From assembly GCA_012932295.1 (NCBI GenBank), contig JAAONU010000006.1, positions 32,452,882 to 32,516,881 on the forward strand: 64,000 bases of DNA, given 5' to 3'. Within the stretch, counting starts at the first letter, position 1, and every line of letters begins with the position of its first letter. Below the pieces are notes generated by a model. It was not told the DNA's origin. It searched no databases and worked only from the letters and a program-made list of their open reading frames with translations. Shown piece by piece: positions 36,401 through 47,760 of the stretch. A program made the position numbers and the translations under genes. Source of the DNA: Cyclina sinensis. Taxonomy: Eukaryota; Mollusca; Bivalvia; Venerida; Veneridae.

Positions 36401-38085
36401 TCAAATAACAAAATAAAACATTCATTTGCGAGTATAACTTCTATATACATGGAGGGATTTTAAATTTAACTTAGCACAAATGTTCTCCATGTTGAGTAGA
36501 GTTGTCTCGCGCAAAATGAAGGTCAAGGTCAAGGTCACAAGAGGTCAAAGGTCAAATAACAATATTAAAATTTGTTTGTTGGCGCTGTATCTTGCTTATG
36601 CTTTAAAGTATAATGCTTAGTGGTCAGAGGATTTTGAAATTGTTGAGCCCCCTTGTGGTGAGGTCGACTTAGTCGCTGCTTTTCACTTTTTGTGGTTTGG
36701 TGTATGTGCGTCCGTCAGTCCATAGGTCTGTCTAGATTTGTCCGGTCTATATCTTGCTCACTCTTTGAAGGATTACAAAATAGTTTGGTACAAAATGTTC
36801 ACCATGATGGGATGGTGTGTCACACGCAAAACCCAGGTCCGCTGCTCAAAGGTCAAGGTAACATATGGAGGGTCAGCTCAGTACATAGGTCCGGAGCATA
36901 ACTTTCATATGCATGAAGGGATTTTAATATAGCTTGGGACAAATGTTCTCCAAAGTAAGGTGGAGTGTCGCGCGAAAAATTCAGTGTCTGTGGTAAAGGT
37001 CAAGGTCTTACTTCAGGGTCAAAGGTCAAATAGCACATTAAAACATTTATTTGTGAATATATTTTTTTATACATGAATGGATTTTTATATAAGTTATAAC
37101 AAATGTTCTCCATAGTGAGTTGAGTTGTCTTGCACAAAATGAAGGTCAAGGTCACAAGAGGTCAAAGATCAAATAAAATTATCAAAATGTTCAAATAAAA
37201 TGATTGAGTTTTTAGGCACATATGTTAATCATGAAACTTCGTGTCATGCACATGAACCAGGTCACCAGGTCAGAGGTCAAGGTCACCTAAGATGATGCAA
37301 TGTCAAGATTTTGCCTTGGGTATAAAGAGGATGTGCTGCGCACATCTCACCTATGTATACATCTCCTTGATCTGAAGCTAATAGGTTCAGGTTTGAATTT
37401 AGACGAGCGGAATGACATTCTGCCCGTGAGCATGTCTTGTTTTGTTGTTTTATTTTTTTATTTTTTTTAATATGTACCACACTGATATTATATACTTTTA
37501 TACTTTGTAAGTTTGAGAAATTAATAAAAGAAATAAAATTTGTACTCAACCAAAGAGTTTCGCTTATATATTGGTTGTAATATAGTTTTTATTACTGATT
37601 TCTATCAGGTGATGAACCATCTTGACAAGCCAGGAAGCGACCATTTCCCAACATGTATAGAGACTCTTAGAGAGGCTAAAAGAACACTCAAGACTGGAGG
37701 TATTATTGTAATTTCTACAATGCTTAAGTCGAATGTAGCAAACAATTATTGGCCTGTACATGTTGTGAAAAGTCTTTACGATAAAGGGATTCGAAATTTA
37801 CCATCTTTGGAACAGTTTGAAGAAATGTTCAGCGCAGCGGGGATCTCGTGCAAGCAGAAACTAACTATACTAGGGTCTGACATATTTACAACTTATTACA
37901 CAAATCCTGAAAGCTACCTGAATGCTTTTTTGTACCATGCAGAGGCTACAGAATCAGAGCGTTTAACTGCTTTCCAAGCATTGAGAGAGTTGAAACAAAA
38001 TGGAGAACTCGAAAGATTTATTAAAGAGCATGATAAAGCAAAGGAATCAGGTTTGTTAACTCTGTTTGTGTGCACGGCAGAGTAG
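33409..38085 (+). CDS. Class I SAM-dependent methyltransferase, copy 1 (three coding exons)
   Basis: Exons 33409-33525, 34218-34448 and 37609-38085 join in phase 0 with GT-AG borders to give 825 nt (274 aa). Exon 1 encodes MSKFVDYELYNEEYDKNKSA; its end (KLLK) joins exon 2 (DLHVLDAGCGTGSHTKAL), which carries the SAM-binding motif I. The acidic residue of motif II is in ITLLDASPQLLEIA, and PPLPFGNGSFDAVMFNL is the post-I/IV region. Exon 3 has the motif V-like LKTGGIIVIS and a charged C-terminus. The fold resembles ubiE/Methyltransf_11 enzymes; the substrate cannot be told. Intron 2 (3.2 kb) holds GGTCA repeats absent from the 30.4-kb copy. An AATAAA lies at 38566. The protein differs from copy 3 by only a few substitutions. 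Expression is not shown by sequence alone. Confidence 0.8.
34617..34838 (-). other. Small open frame antisense in methyltransferase intron 2
   Basis: A 73-codon frame (MNFGFSKIV..., ending CFIADK) recurs in the right arm at 53751-53972 on the opposite strand with six substitutions and no stop. A diverged form lies at 47.76-47.95 kb and 62.23-62.45 kb with frame breaks. I do not recognise it. It may be a repeat-derived frame kept open by chance since the arms are young. Confidence 0.3.
35779..37440 (+). mobile_element. Paired GAGCC-type elements with GGTCAAAGGTCAAGGTCA arrays
   Basis: Two consecutive elements begin GAGCCAGCTTGCGGTGAGGT (35780) and GAGCCCCCTTGTGGTGAGGT (36645), each followed by CGACTTAGTCGC and GTGCGTCCGTC. 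Internal units share GTTCTCCATGTTGAGT, TGTCTCGCGCAAAATGA and GGTCAAGGTCACAAGAGGTC. The orphan copy at 30.38 kb lacks this stretch (CAGT-free junction GTTTTTTGTTGTCTCA), so it looks like an insertion into intron 2. The inverted counterpart is 51.1-52.8 kb. It is non-coding. Confidence 0.7.
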
Positions 38086-38565
38086 ACAACGATATAAACA
38101 TCTAAAATAATAGTCAGAGAACTTTATTGTGGCAAAGGCTTAACGTCATCGCAGAATTAACTTCGTTACATCTGTTAAAAAGGACAGAAAAGTGTTGCAA
38201 AAGTCATCAGCCGATATTGAAACAACCCTTTTTTCCCGAAGCTTCAGTGTTTGAGAATCAACCAAACACGAACAGATTAATTGATGAATACATCGGCGTT
38301 AAAAGGAGAGAATGATGAACTACGTTTATGTTGATGTTGTCTAACTGCAAACACGAAACACTGAAAATTAATACCTCCTGACTCTAAACCGTTAAGATAT
38401 TTGCCAACATTCAAACAGAGATTGCATTTTTTTTTGTTATAACTTGTACCTGTTTATTGGTTTAATTTTATTATATTTCACCCGCCTGTACACAGAACTT
38501 AGCTATGGATATGGCATTGTTGTGTTCATTGTTTTAATATTATGTACTTAAAGAGCCCTCAAAAC

Positions 38566-38571
38566 AATAAA
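38566..38571 (+). other. Polyadenylation signal of methyltransferase copy 1
   Basis: AATAAA about 480 bp after the stop, conserved in all three exon 3 copies (also near 31746, and TTTATT at 50029-50034 for the minus copy). Confidence 0.45.
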
Positions 38572-39359
38572 CTCACATTTCAATTAACTACTTCTTACTA
38601 AAAGAACTTTACTTCTGTACTTAAGATATTTATTCCGTCAACATTTTCATGGGAAGGCGTTTTGAATTGATTTTGATCTTACTACGGTTATAGGGAATTC
38701 GATTGAGCTTAAACTATATATTAGACATAATTAATGTCAATTTTAATCCGTACCGTTTCAATTACTGCCTGTAAGACAAAAAAATACAGTTGTTTTAACT
38801 TACCTCAGAATATTCGTTATGCTTCTACAAATTTAAATCTGCCATAGATTAGTTTTTACAAAAGCTAGAATAACACTGGACTAACTAATAAAAAAAGGGA
38901 CATTGAGATGCTCTGTCTAGATGTTTGACTCTTAGAGGATGCACATGTAGCAATGTTGACATGAGTGAACCTTGCTAAAAATGCAAAAAAGGCGTGGAGA
39001 AGTAATGGTAGCACAGTACAAAGTCCCTAATCAAAGCACTGAAGATGCCATTTCTGTGTCAGAAAAACAAAATACAGACTTTAGCACAGCTACGGTCCGT
39101 ATACGCTCCCTAGACAGCTATGTGAATACCCTACCGTTACTTCACACCGCTGCTTTAATAAGAGTAGATTTATGCTATTGACCTTTACAATGAACTTTTA
39201 AACAACCAATGAAAGTGCACCGAAATCCCCGAAACCGAAAAATCTTGAAACCATTTTTCATTGGTTTAAACGATCATGTGATTCCAAAAATTGTAAATAG
39301 ACAAATTTTTTTCTGACAATGTTGTAAACACATTTCAAGTATGCGTTTATGTTAACATC

Positions 39360-39465
39360 TTAAAGGGGCTGTACTCCAGATTTGATATAAAATATTTTTT
39401 ACATAAATCAAATATCTAAATGCCTTGAGATTATAATAACATGATATTTTACTTCAAAACTGATT
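39360..39465 (+). mobile_element. Family B TTAA element, left-end fragment next to gypsy relic
   Basis: TTAAAGGGGCTGTACTCCAG with the following 85 bp of the family, ending at ACTTCAAAACTGAT. From there gypsy-like sequence begins. The same junction is present inverted at about 49155-49251 and 63800-63903. Confidence 0.65.
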
Positions 39466-39469
39466 GTAG

Positions 39470-40440
39470 ACTAGTCACTGATTGGCTAAAAAGTAACAGT
39501 GCATTTCCCTGTCTAAAAATAAAATTTCGTTCTAGCAGAGGTAAGAAAGTGAAACATTCGATCGATTCGCAGGAGATTACGGTTCGTACTTCTAATACTA
39601 CTAACAATGACCCCCAAGATCAAAACCCATCAACAACTAGCCAAGAACATCGGGTCCAATCTTGGTTGTTGACGGAAAGTCCAGAGAGTATGGCTCTAAA
39701 GTAGTCAAAAGACCCTGACATAGGCTCAAATTTTAGCAGCTAAACTCAATGGTTCAAAACCCGACAGAACGGTGATGGAGATCATCAGTCCATGCACTAG
39801 GCATTACTTGGTTCTTTGGGATGAACTTTTTTGGTCAATGATGTCATATGCAAGAATTTCATAAAACAAAATGGTGCTGAACAGTTTATCCAGTTAATTA
39901 CACCACCAGAGCTACAAAAGGCCCTTCTAGCACAAATGCATGACAATGTATTGTCGAGGCACTCCTGTGTCAAGAGAACTAAAGATGAGATAACCTGAAG
40001 CAAGATGTAAAATATTTAGTATGTGAAGTGCTGTGACATACGTGCAGAGGACAAGCTCCCTCCCTCCACTCCAAAAGCCCCTGTGGGTCACGTACAGAGT
40101 GGTACCCCTTGAGATAATCTATCTTTGGATAACATGGGTCCTTTCCCTTGCACTTCACGTGGTACATCTAATGTATGTCCGATCACTTTACCAAGTATGC
40201 AGAAGTAATAGCTGTACAATACCAAAAGGCAGAGGAATGTGCATTAACAGTATCGAATAACTTTGTCGCTAGGTAGGGCACTCCTCTCAGAATCCATAGC
40301 TTTTGAAAGTAAAGTTTTCCATGAACTGCCATCTTTTGAATGTCAGAAAAACCTGCACTAGTCCTAAGAATCATCGCTGCAATGGGCAACGAGGTTTATG
40401 CCCTACATTAACAAATTCATATAATTTCAGGCCTTGAAAG
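39470..40440 (+). pseudogene. Ty3/gypsy integrase fragment (left arm)
   Basis: Broken frames show a linker (SWLLTESPESMALK, SKDPDI), an integrase HHCC-type zinc-binding region (LITPPELQKALLAQMHDNVL, YVKCCDIRAEDKLPP), the start of the core (LSLDNMGPF) and a short AFESKVFHELPSF. Stops and frameshifts are frequent. Reverse transcriptase, RNase H and LTRs are absent. Like the right-arm copy it lacks 14 bp (AGCTCCTTGGTCGC in the minus reading) still present at 62.95 kb. Confidence 0.7.
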
Positions 40441-40508
40441 AGTAAGGGTTTGCAGCCTTATGTAATACTATATATAATGAAAGGTAAATATCTTTTAAAA
40501 TATATACT

Positions 40509-40512
<4 letters not shown>

Positions 40513-40560
<48 letters not shown>
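40513..40560. repeat. (TA)n microsatellite
   Basis: About 24 uninterrupted TA units separate the left inverted-repeat arm from a partial copy of block R. Confidence 0.95.
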
Positions 40561-40563
<3 letters not shown>

Positions 40564-42197
40564 TATCCTTATTGTGACTCTGCATTTCTTAAAGTAACAT
40601 TAGAGGGAGGTATTTCTCTAAAGCCAAATGACTGTTAGCATATGGCAATATTATGTCTTAAGATCTTGGAATTATTACCATTCAGCCATTCATCTGAAAC
40701 GAAATCAACTGAAAAGATGAAAATCAGTGTAGACTTCCTTCATTATTAAAACATTTACTTAAATGAAAAGATGATTTTGCATGAACAAATGACCTTTTCT
40801 TTATTTTATTTGGTATTATTTTGTTAAGACTTCATACTGACAACGTGGTAACGTTCGAAATAAGGTTAATGTAAATTACTGAATGATGAGAAAACGAGTT
40901 CATGTTGTTGGGCGCTTTTTTCATTTCTTTATCATTTGTTCGTCCATTAAATTTTAAAAATGAAATGGAAAAAAAACAACAACAATAACAACAAATGGTC
41001 CACTGTAAGTTTTGCTTGTGTTACTTGAACTAATGAAACGCCACCGATGGCTTATCTTAAAGCGACTGTTTCACAGATGGGCCGATGATGAAACAAAATG
41101 TTTATACATCTTGAAATTCTAGCTGTAAATGTGAAGAACATATCTAAACTAAGTTACTGGCTCATATTTTGTTACAAAAACATCAAAATATAAAGTTTTA
41201 CATACTTTTATCGGTAAAAAATTTACCCCGTTAGTCACAGGGTAGATATTTTAGTTATAGAATCGAGATAACTAGTCTCTTTGGCTAATTGGTGTAGATC
41301 GCCGCTCTATATTTTACCGAAAGTTCATTGGTTCGAATCTTGATATCAAAACTTTTTTTTCATTTTTCATGGTGTATAGAAGTATAATATTATGTTTTTT
41401 TCTATAGTATATTAACTTCTCTTAAATGTTAGAGAGAAAAAAAATCAGCTAAATTCTGTGAGTCAGTCGCTTTAAAAGGAATTGTTGTTTCTCATTTAAG
41501 TTATACTTTAAACAATGATTAATACGGCGTCAAAGAATAATTTCTCATTAAATTAACCAAATATACTTGTTTATGTATGGTGCATGCAGTCGTGTGTCGT
41601 GCAATTCTATTACAATTTAATACTGCAACAGGTAGAGAAAATACAAATGACGGGATGTCCTTAAGCATCATCTATTGATAAAGCATAATGAGTATAATTA
41701 TTGCTTTTAAACAACAAACAGAACAGGCAGTCTTTTGTCGTACATATCTCTTAAAACGTAACTCTGAGCTTTAGTGATGCCTTTAAAGAAACCTTATCAA
41801 AATAATAAGGGAGTAATATGTCACTTTTAAAGTATATATTTTCAGTGCGATACAATTTAAAAAAAAAAAAAAAAAACATCAGAGGAAAGAACAGTTGTGG
41901 ACGCATTTTGTCCGATTTCGTCGTATTCTTCTACTGTGACAAAAACATGCATTTCCATGGAAGAAAAGCGAATCCGATTAAGTGCAATTAATTAACATTT
42001 TCGTCTTAAGTTTCATCAGAAATGAAAAATGAGACATTTATTTAATCTGTAGAAATTTCGATGAGTTACAAATGTTCAGAAAAAGTTTCTTTTATATTTT
42101 CGAAGTACTTCGAAGTTAAAACTGCTAAGCTTGCCTGAAAAAAGTTTCTGTTAAGTAATGGACTTTGATTTTTCTAAGATCGTAGTAATAGTTGAAT
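40561..42197 (+). repeat. Partial block R copy (central)
   Basis: It is collinear with 27540-28297 and with 59370-62276 apart from insertions there. It ends where the LINE is inserted (GTAGTAATAGTTGAAT). It contains family A copy 3 and a poly-A run at about 41855. There is no gene. Confidence 0.75.
41057..41475 (+). mobile_element. Family A TTAA element, copy 3
   Basis: TTAA at both ends with inverted AGCGACTG...CAGTCGCT. The tRNA-like part is decayed: GGCTAATTGGTGTAGATC for box A and GGTTCGAATCTTG for box B. It sits in the same flanks as copies 2 and 4. Confidence 0.75.
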
Positions 42198-42323
42198 TGT
42201 TTGCGCATGCTCGAAAAGGAAAGACATGAAAAAAATCTTTCCTGGTGTTTTGATATTTTTTGGATTTAAGCGTGTTAAAAATTGGATAATATTTAGTGAA
42301 AATGGATATAAATTAAAAAATTA

Positions 42324-43531
42324 ATGCCAGGTAATCATTCGTCCTCAACAAATAAGAAAAAAACGGAATAAAAAAAAGGAAAACTAAATCTCCTTTGTCA
42401 AGTGATGACAGTCATGGCGGTCAAACCAGTCAAACCGGTATTAGAGCGAGTCATCCGAGCGGTCAAAATACTAGTGTAATAAATAACTCTGCCCTAGATA
42501 GCTTTATTTATAGTCAAGATTATGTATCTACTGTCATGAACCAAAACACGAACCCTCAAGTAAATTCGTCTGCACTTATGAACTTTAGCCAGCCAAACAC
42601 AGTCCCATGTGGTATGTCTACACCGCAAACACCCAGTTATTACCCCATAAACCAAAGACCTCAAGCATGGGCAATTGGTATTATTGAGGACGTTAAAGGT
42701 GCATTGCCGAAAACAGAAAAAAATGAACAAGCGATGAATGTGATAACTGTGAAATTATCGGAATTTGAAGCAAAACTCTCAAGCCTGGAAACACGAATGG
42801 CTTCAACAGAACACTTACTGTAGCTTTATAAGCGATGAATATGAAAAAACAGAAGAATGAATTTAAAAAATCACAATCCGATGTAAACTGGCTAGAAAAG
42901 TCTTGTGATGAATTGAAAGGCATTGTAGGAAAATTTAAGAAGCAAACAGAGCAAATGAACGATAAAATTATAGATCTAGAGTCACGATCAATGCGTGAAA
43001 ACCTCATATTCTACGGAATAGCTGAAGGACGTGCCACGCGAATTGATCAAAATGAAGTTTCCGAACAAATTGAACAAAGTGAACCAATGGAACGAACTGA
43101 TCAAGTAGGCTTGTACAATAGCACTCCAGAGAACTGTGAAAAAGTAATTAAGACATTTATTAAAGACGTTCTTGAAATCGATCCAAAAGACATCCGGTTC
43201 GACAGGGCCCATAGACTTGGATCTAGATTTGCGCGTGAACCAAGGCCAATCGTGGTAAAATTCCACAATTACACAGATCAGGAACGTATTCGTATAAAAT
43301 CATACGATGACGAAATCAAAGAAAAACTGAAGAAATTACGTCAAGGTGTTGATGTACAACAACCGCTATCAATCCGTGAGGCGCGGAAAGCCCTTCTACC
43401 TTTTTGCCACAGAAGCCCAAAAAGAGCGGAAATCAACTCGCATCGTGGGAAACAAACTGTTCATTAACAATGTTCTAAAGAAAAAATTCATTGATGGAAA
43501 CGTGGTGGATCATTTCGAAGAAACTAGTTAG
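42324..43531 (+). pseudogene. LINE ORF1 (coiled coil, RRM-like), broken
   Basis: An ATG at 42324 starts a frame that shifts in an A-run (about 42368). It continues through a Ser/Thr/Gln-rich stretch to a coiled coil (KLSEFEAKLSSLETRMASTE), breaks with stops at 42821-42834, then resumes. The second part has IIDLESRSMRENLIFYGIAE and KDIRFDRAHRLGSRFAREPR, typical of L1-type ORF1 RNA-binding domains. A last frameshift near 43400 moves to EAQKERKSTRIVGNKLFINN. At least three frame breaks. Confidence 0.75.
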
Positions 43532-43539
43532 GGATACCG

Positions 43540-46500
43540 TGAGAACAATGTACTATTCATTTCATGGAATGTAAATGGACTTGCCTGAAAATTATCCGAC
43601 CAAGATTTTATAGAGATTCTAAATAACTATGGTATTATTCTACTTTCTGAAACATGGTTATCAGAAAATACCCACTTAAATTTAGAAATTCAAGGTTATA
43701 AAGCGAGCACATATATGGAAATAAAACTGCTAATACCAAAAAGGGTCGTTTTAGCGGGTGCATTTCCATCTACTACAAAGAGAAGCTCTTCAAAAAAATA
43801 TCTGTTATTGAAAAACATCAATCTGGTATTGTCTGGATAAAATGTTGCAATATCACTGTTTAGTTTTGACGAAGATGTTTATGTCTTTATTACTTTCATA
43901 CCACCCAAAGGTTCTACTGTTATTAATATGAAAATTTTTGACTTCTTTGATTATATTGAAGAATGTCTGGAAATGTATAAAATGTTAGGAAAAGTATTTG
44001 TCACCGGTGATATAAATGCCCGTTGTTCTGGTCTTCCTGGTTTTCTTGATTTTGATATATAAATTGGATGATGACAATCAGCTGTCAAACTCTGTTTACA
44101 TTTTACCTCGTTGTAGTAAAGATTACGTGATTGATGCGTATGGTAAACGCTTGATTGAGCTCTGTCAATCCACATCTATTGTTATCGGTAACGGTCGTCT
44201 GCACAGTGACCTCGATATTGGAGATTATACTTTTCATTCAATGAACGGTTCAAGCGTAGTTGATTATTTTCTGCTTCGCGCAGATGACATGAAATATGTA
44301 TCATTCTGATTTTAAGATTTTAGAAGCAATGAATTCTCCAATCACTCAGGTATTGCTTTTAACATCATAGGGAAGTCCACTTCCCAGCAAAATATTGATG
44401 TAGATAAAAATTATATTACTTTTATTAAATGGGATAACGAGAAAGTTAATGATTTTCAACAATTATTACATACGAAAAATGACGAACTAATGCAACTTAT
44501 TGAAAATGTCAATCAATGGGACATCGATAACTTAACGAACACATTCACAAACGTATTGCAGGATTGCACAAATGCGATTTTTAAACAAACACGCACAAAG
44601 TACAACGCGTCCTCGCGAATGCATCGTGCGAATAATCCATGGTTTTACACCGATTGTTACAACGCGATGAATCAATTTAAAAGAACAAGGAATATTTTCT
44701 TAAAAAATAAAAATGATGAAAACAGACGACAATACGTTAATGCAAAATCAGAATACAACCGAACTAAAAAGAACTCATAGAAATAGATTCAATGTTAATG
44801 AAAAACGTAATTTAACAAACTTAAGTCAGTATAATCCGAAACAGTTCTAGAAGAAAATTAAAAAAACAGTACAAGAAAAACGACATACAACCGAATAATC
44901 TAAATTTAACAGATACATTTACACATTTTAAGAATTTGTACGGTACGGACAGCTTCATCAACGATACAAACAATGATATCTTACATGACATTATACATGA
45001 AGAAAATCTTGATCGAAATGTAAGTATCACAGAAATCAGATCTGCGGTTTTTCAACAACATAATAACAAAAGCAGTGGTACTGATACTTTAGTCGCCGAG
45101 GTATATAAACATTCGTTTGATATTATTGCAACGTTTCTCTTGCCATTATCTGACCGACTAATACAAACAGGCGAATACCCTAAATCTTGGGGGACAGGTA
45201 TTATTATACCCGTATTTAAAAGCGGTGACGTTAATAATGTACAGAATTATTGTGGAATTACCTTAATTAACATTATTGCAAAAATATATTCGCAAGTTAT
45301 ACTCAACCGTTTAAAAACTGGTCAGTAAAACAATGTAAAAAACGAAAAAAACATTGAAAATCAATTTGGTTTCCAAAAAGGGAAATCGACTACCGACTGT
45401 ATATTCATTTTTCATTCTATTATTGCTAGAACGCTTAGTCTTAAGAAAAAACTATACTGTGCCTTTCTTGATTATGAAAAGTATTTTGATACATAGGACA
45501 GATCGTATTTATTTCAGAAATTATTTCGTGAAAATATAAGTTCAAAACTAGTTAATGCAATAAGAAGTATGTACAGAATTGTAAAGAGTTGTGTAAAGCT
45601 AAATTCAAATTTATCACCCCTATTTGACTCCAATATAGGGGTGAAACAGGGGGACCCTAGTTCAAGCTTGCTCTTCTTATTTTTATGCCCCCCTCTTCAA
45701 AGAAGTGGGGGTATATTGCTTTGCATTTGTCTGTCTGTCGGTCGGTCCGTCGGTCCGTAGACCAAATGGTTTCCGACCAATAACTAAAGAATGCTTAGGC
45801 CTAGGAACTCCAAACTTGGTAGGATGATTGTCCATTACCAGTAGATTACCCCTATTGATTTTGAAGGTCATTAGGTCAAAGGTCAAGCTCACAGGGACCT
45901 TCATCCTAAAAACGGTTTCTGATCAATATCTAGAGAACGCTTTGATCTAGGTTCACCTAAACTTGGTATGCTGGTTGGTCATCACCAGTCGATGACCCCC
46001 TATTGATTTTGAGGTCATTAGGTCAAAGGTCAAGCTCACAGTGACTTTGACTCTAAAAACGGTTTCCGATCAATAACTAGAGAATGCTTTGACCTAGGTT
46101 CACCAAACTTGGTGTGCTGGTTGGTCATGACCAGTAAATGACCCTTATTGATTTTGAGGTCATTAGGTCAAAGGTCAAGGCCACAGGGACCATGATCCTA
46201 AAAACGGTTTCTGATCAATAACTAGAGAACGCTTTGGCCCAAACACAAGCAATTAGGTGCTGCCAGGGGGCATTTATGTTTTACAAACATTTCTTGTTTG
46301 TAAATGACATTATTGCAAACATCAACGGAAATATTGATGGCTTATTTACTATCGATGATATAAAAGTATACATTTTATTATTTGCAGACGATGTTGTGCT
46401 ATTTGCTCATACTCCATAAGCTTTACATTCTCTACTTAATGCCTTAGAAAACAATTGTAACACATGGGGTTTAAAATAAATATTAAAAAAAAAACGAAAA

Positions 46501-47478
46501 TAATGATATTCGAAAATGGAAGACACACCACTTACGATTTTGTCTATAACAACACTATTTTAGAAGTTGTAGATTCTTTCAAATATTTAGGTATACATCT
46601 ATATAAAAATAGGTAGTTGGTACAGGACTCAAAACAGATTAGCACAGCATTCTAATTTTGCATTACACAATCTGTTCATGGTTTTTAATCAGATAGAATT
46701 ATCAACAAGTGACAAATGTAAATTATTTGATAGTCTAGTTGGCTCTATCCTTAATTACAGTGCTGAAGTCTGGGGCTATTATGATAACAAAGATATTGAA
46801 TTTGTTCATTGTAAATTCTTAAGAAAAGTTTTGTGTGTAAGGCAATCTACAAATCTTGACGATTTATACGGAGAACTGGGAAGATACCCCATGAAAATTA
46901 AACGTAAAATTAACATCGTAAAATACTGGATCAAGATCTTAAATATAGAAAGAAAACAACTTAGTCAAAAAAAGTATTTAGAATGATTAAACAAGATGCT
47001 GAAAACAATATTACGTATAAAGGAAATAATTGGGCACTCCATATAATAAAAAAACATCCTAAATGAAATAGGTATGTCAGATATATGGGATGACCAAAAC
47101 ACTAATAAAGTAAGCTTCGAATCTGTCAAGCAAAGAATTTTAGATATTTACAAACAGTCCTGGTACTCAAACATTAATAATTCTAATAGACTGTCTTCCT
47201 ATAGTGTTTATAAACATGAATTTATTTTGGAAAAATATATGAATTGTATACATGTAAACAAATACAGAATATGTCTAACAAAATTTAGATTATCATCACA
47301 TGATTTAGCTATCGAAAAAGAGAGACATACAAATATACCACGGAATGATAGAATATGCCTACAATGCAATATGAATACTGTTGAAACAGAATACCATTTT
47401 CTCCTTGTCTTCCCAAAATACTCAGAAATACGAAAAAGATTTTTCAAACCCTATTATTGTCACTATACAAAAATTTGA
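43540..47478 (+). pseudogene. LINE ORF2 (endonuclease and reverse transcriptase), broken
   Basis: The APE-type endonuclease keeps FISWNVNGL (catalytic Asn) and LLSETW (catalytic Glu) near 43560-43660, VTGDINARC near 44000 and the SVVDYFLL end near 44265. Reverse transcriptase motifs follow: KSSGTD (45075), IIPVFKSGDVNNVQNY (45205), NQFGFQKGKSTTDC (45362), AFLDYEK (45461), GVKQGDP (45640) and the catalytic FADDVVLF (46381). The polymerase core is split by an inserted tandem-repeat element at 45.68-46.28 kb. The C-terminal part (46678-47478) has RICLQCNMNTVETEYHFLL, a common LINE C-terminal Cys/His motif. Several stops make it non-functional. Confidence 0.8.
45682..46285 (+). mobile_element. 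Nested GGGGGTATATTG/GGTCAAAGGTCA element inside the LINE
   Basis: ATGCCCCCCTCTTCAAAGAA begins a hairpin with GTGGGGGTATATTGC, followed by a GTCGGTCGGTCC run. Three or so units of about 145 bp contain AATAACTAGAGAATGCTTTG, CCAAACTTGGTATGCTGGTT, GGTCATTAGGTCAAAGGTCA and CTAAAAACGGTTTC. It ends AGGGGGCATTTATG. TTTATG-like bases flank both sides. It splits the LINE reverse transcriptase between SLLFLF and FVND and is the same family as 6265-7530. Confidence 0.75.
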
Positions 47479-47760
47479 ATCCATTATGTCGTCAAATTCC
47501 ATTAAAGTTATGAACAATCTAACTAAATTTTTATATATATTGCAACACAAATAATACAGGTTAATTAACATGGAAACTACATCGGATTCATAATGCATTG
47601 TACAATTACCACGTACTCTATTTAATAATTAGATTAGTTTCTCAAGAAACCACTGATTTATAACGATCATGTCTTTGCTTTTTACATGCGTTATTATTTA
47701 TATAAATTTGCCATGTGCTGTTTTATGCCAAAACAATTATGTTATGTTATGTTATGTTAT

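Larger units (their letters stand above)
32975..40515 (+). repeat. Left arm of a large inverted repeat (block P)
   Basis: It matches 48108-55606 in reverse complement over about 7.5 kb. The outer edge is around ATATATTTGCTGTAAT; the inner edge is AAATATCTTTTAAAATATAT just before a TA run. It contains methyltransferase exons 1-3, GGTCA arrays, a family B fragment and gypsy integrase relics. By eye the arms are highly similar; exon 1 is identical. Extents were judged by eye. Confidence 0.8.
42198..47760 (+). mobile_element. LINE (non-LTR retrotransposon), decayed, about 5.6 kb
   Basis: The 62.27-kb paralogue reads straight through (AGTTGAATGCGCTG) where this copy has the insertion, fixing the borders. 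The target duplication is about 4 bp (GAAT, 42194-42197 and 47761-47764) and the element ends in a (TTATG)n tail. It has two frames: ORF1 with coiled coil and RRM-like domain, and ORF2 with endonuclease, reverse transcriptase and a C-terminal CxxC motif. Stops and frameshifts show it is dead. The clade is uncertain; an L1-like ORF1 with an APE endonuclease fits several LINE clades. Confidence 0.85.

Noticed and set aside
40450..40638. Tyr-Ile repeat open frames over the TA runs (also 62614-62997)
   Set aside because: Pure translation of (TA)n; not proteins.
42494..43266. Minus-strand frames over the LINE ORF1
   Set aside because: Shadows of ORF1, which has the coiled coil and RRM-like motifs on the plus strand.
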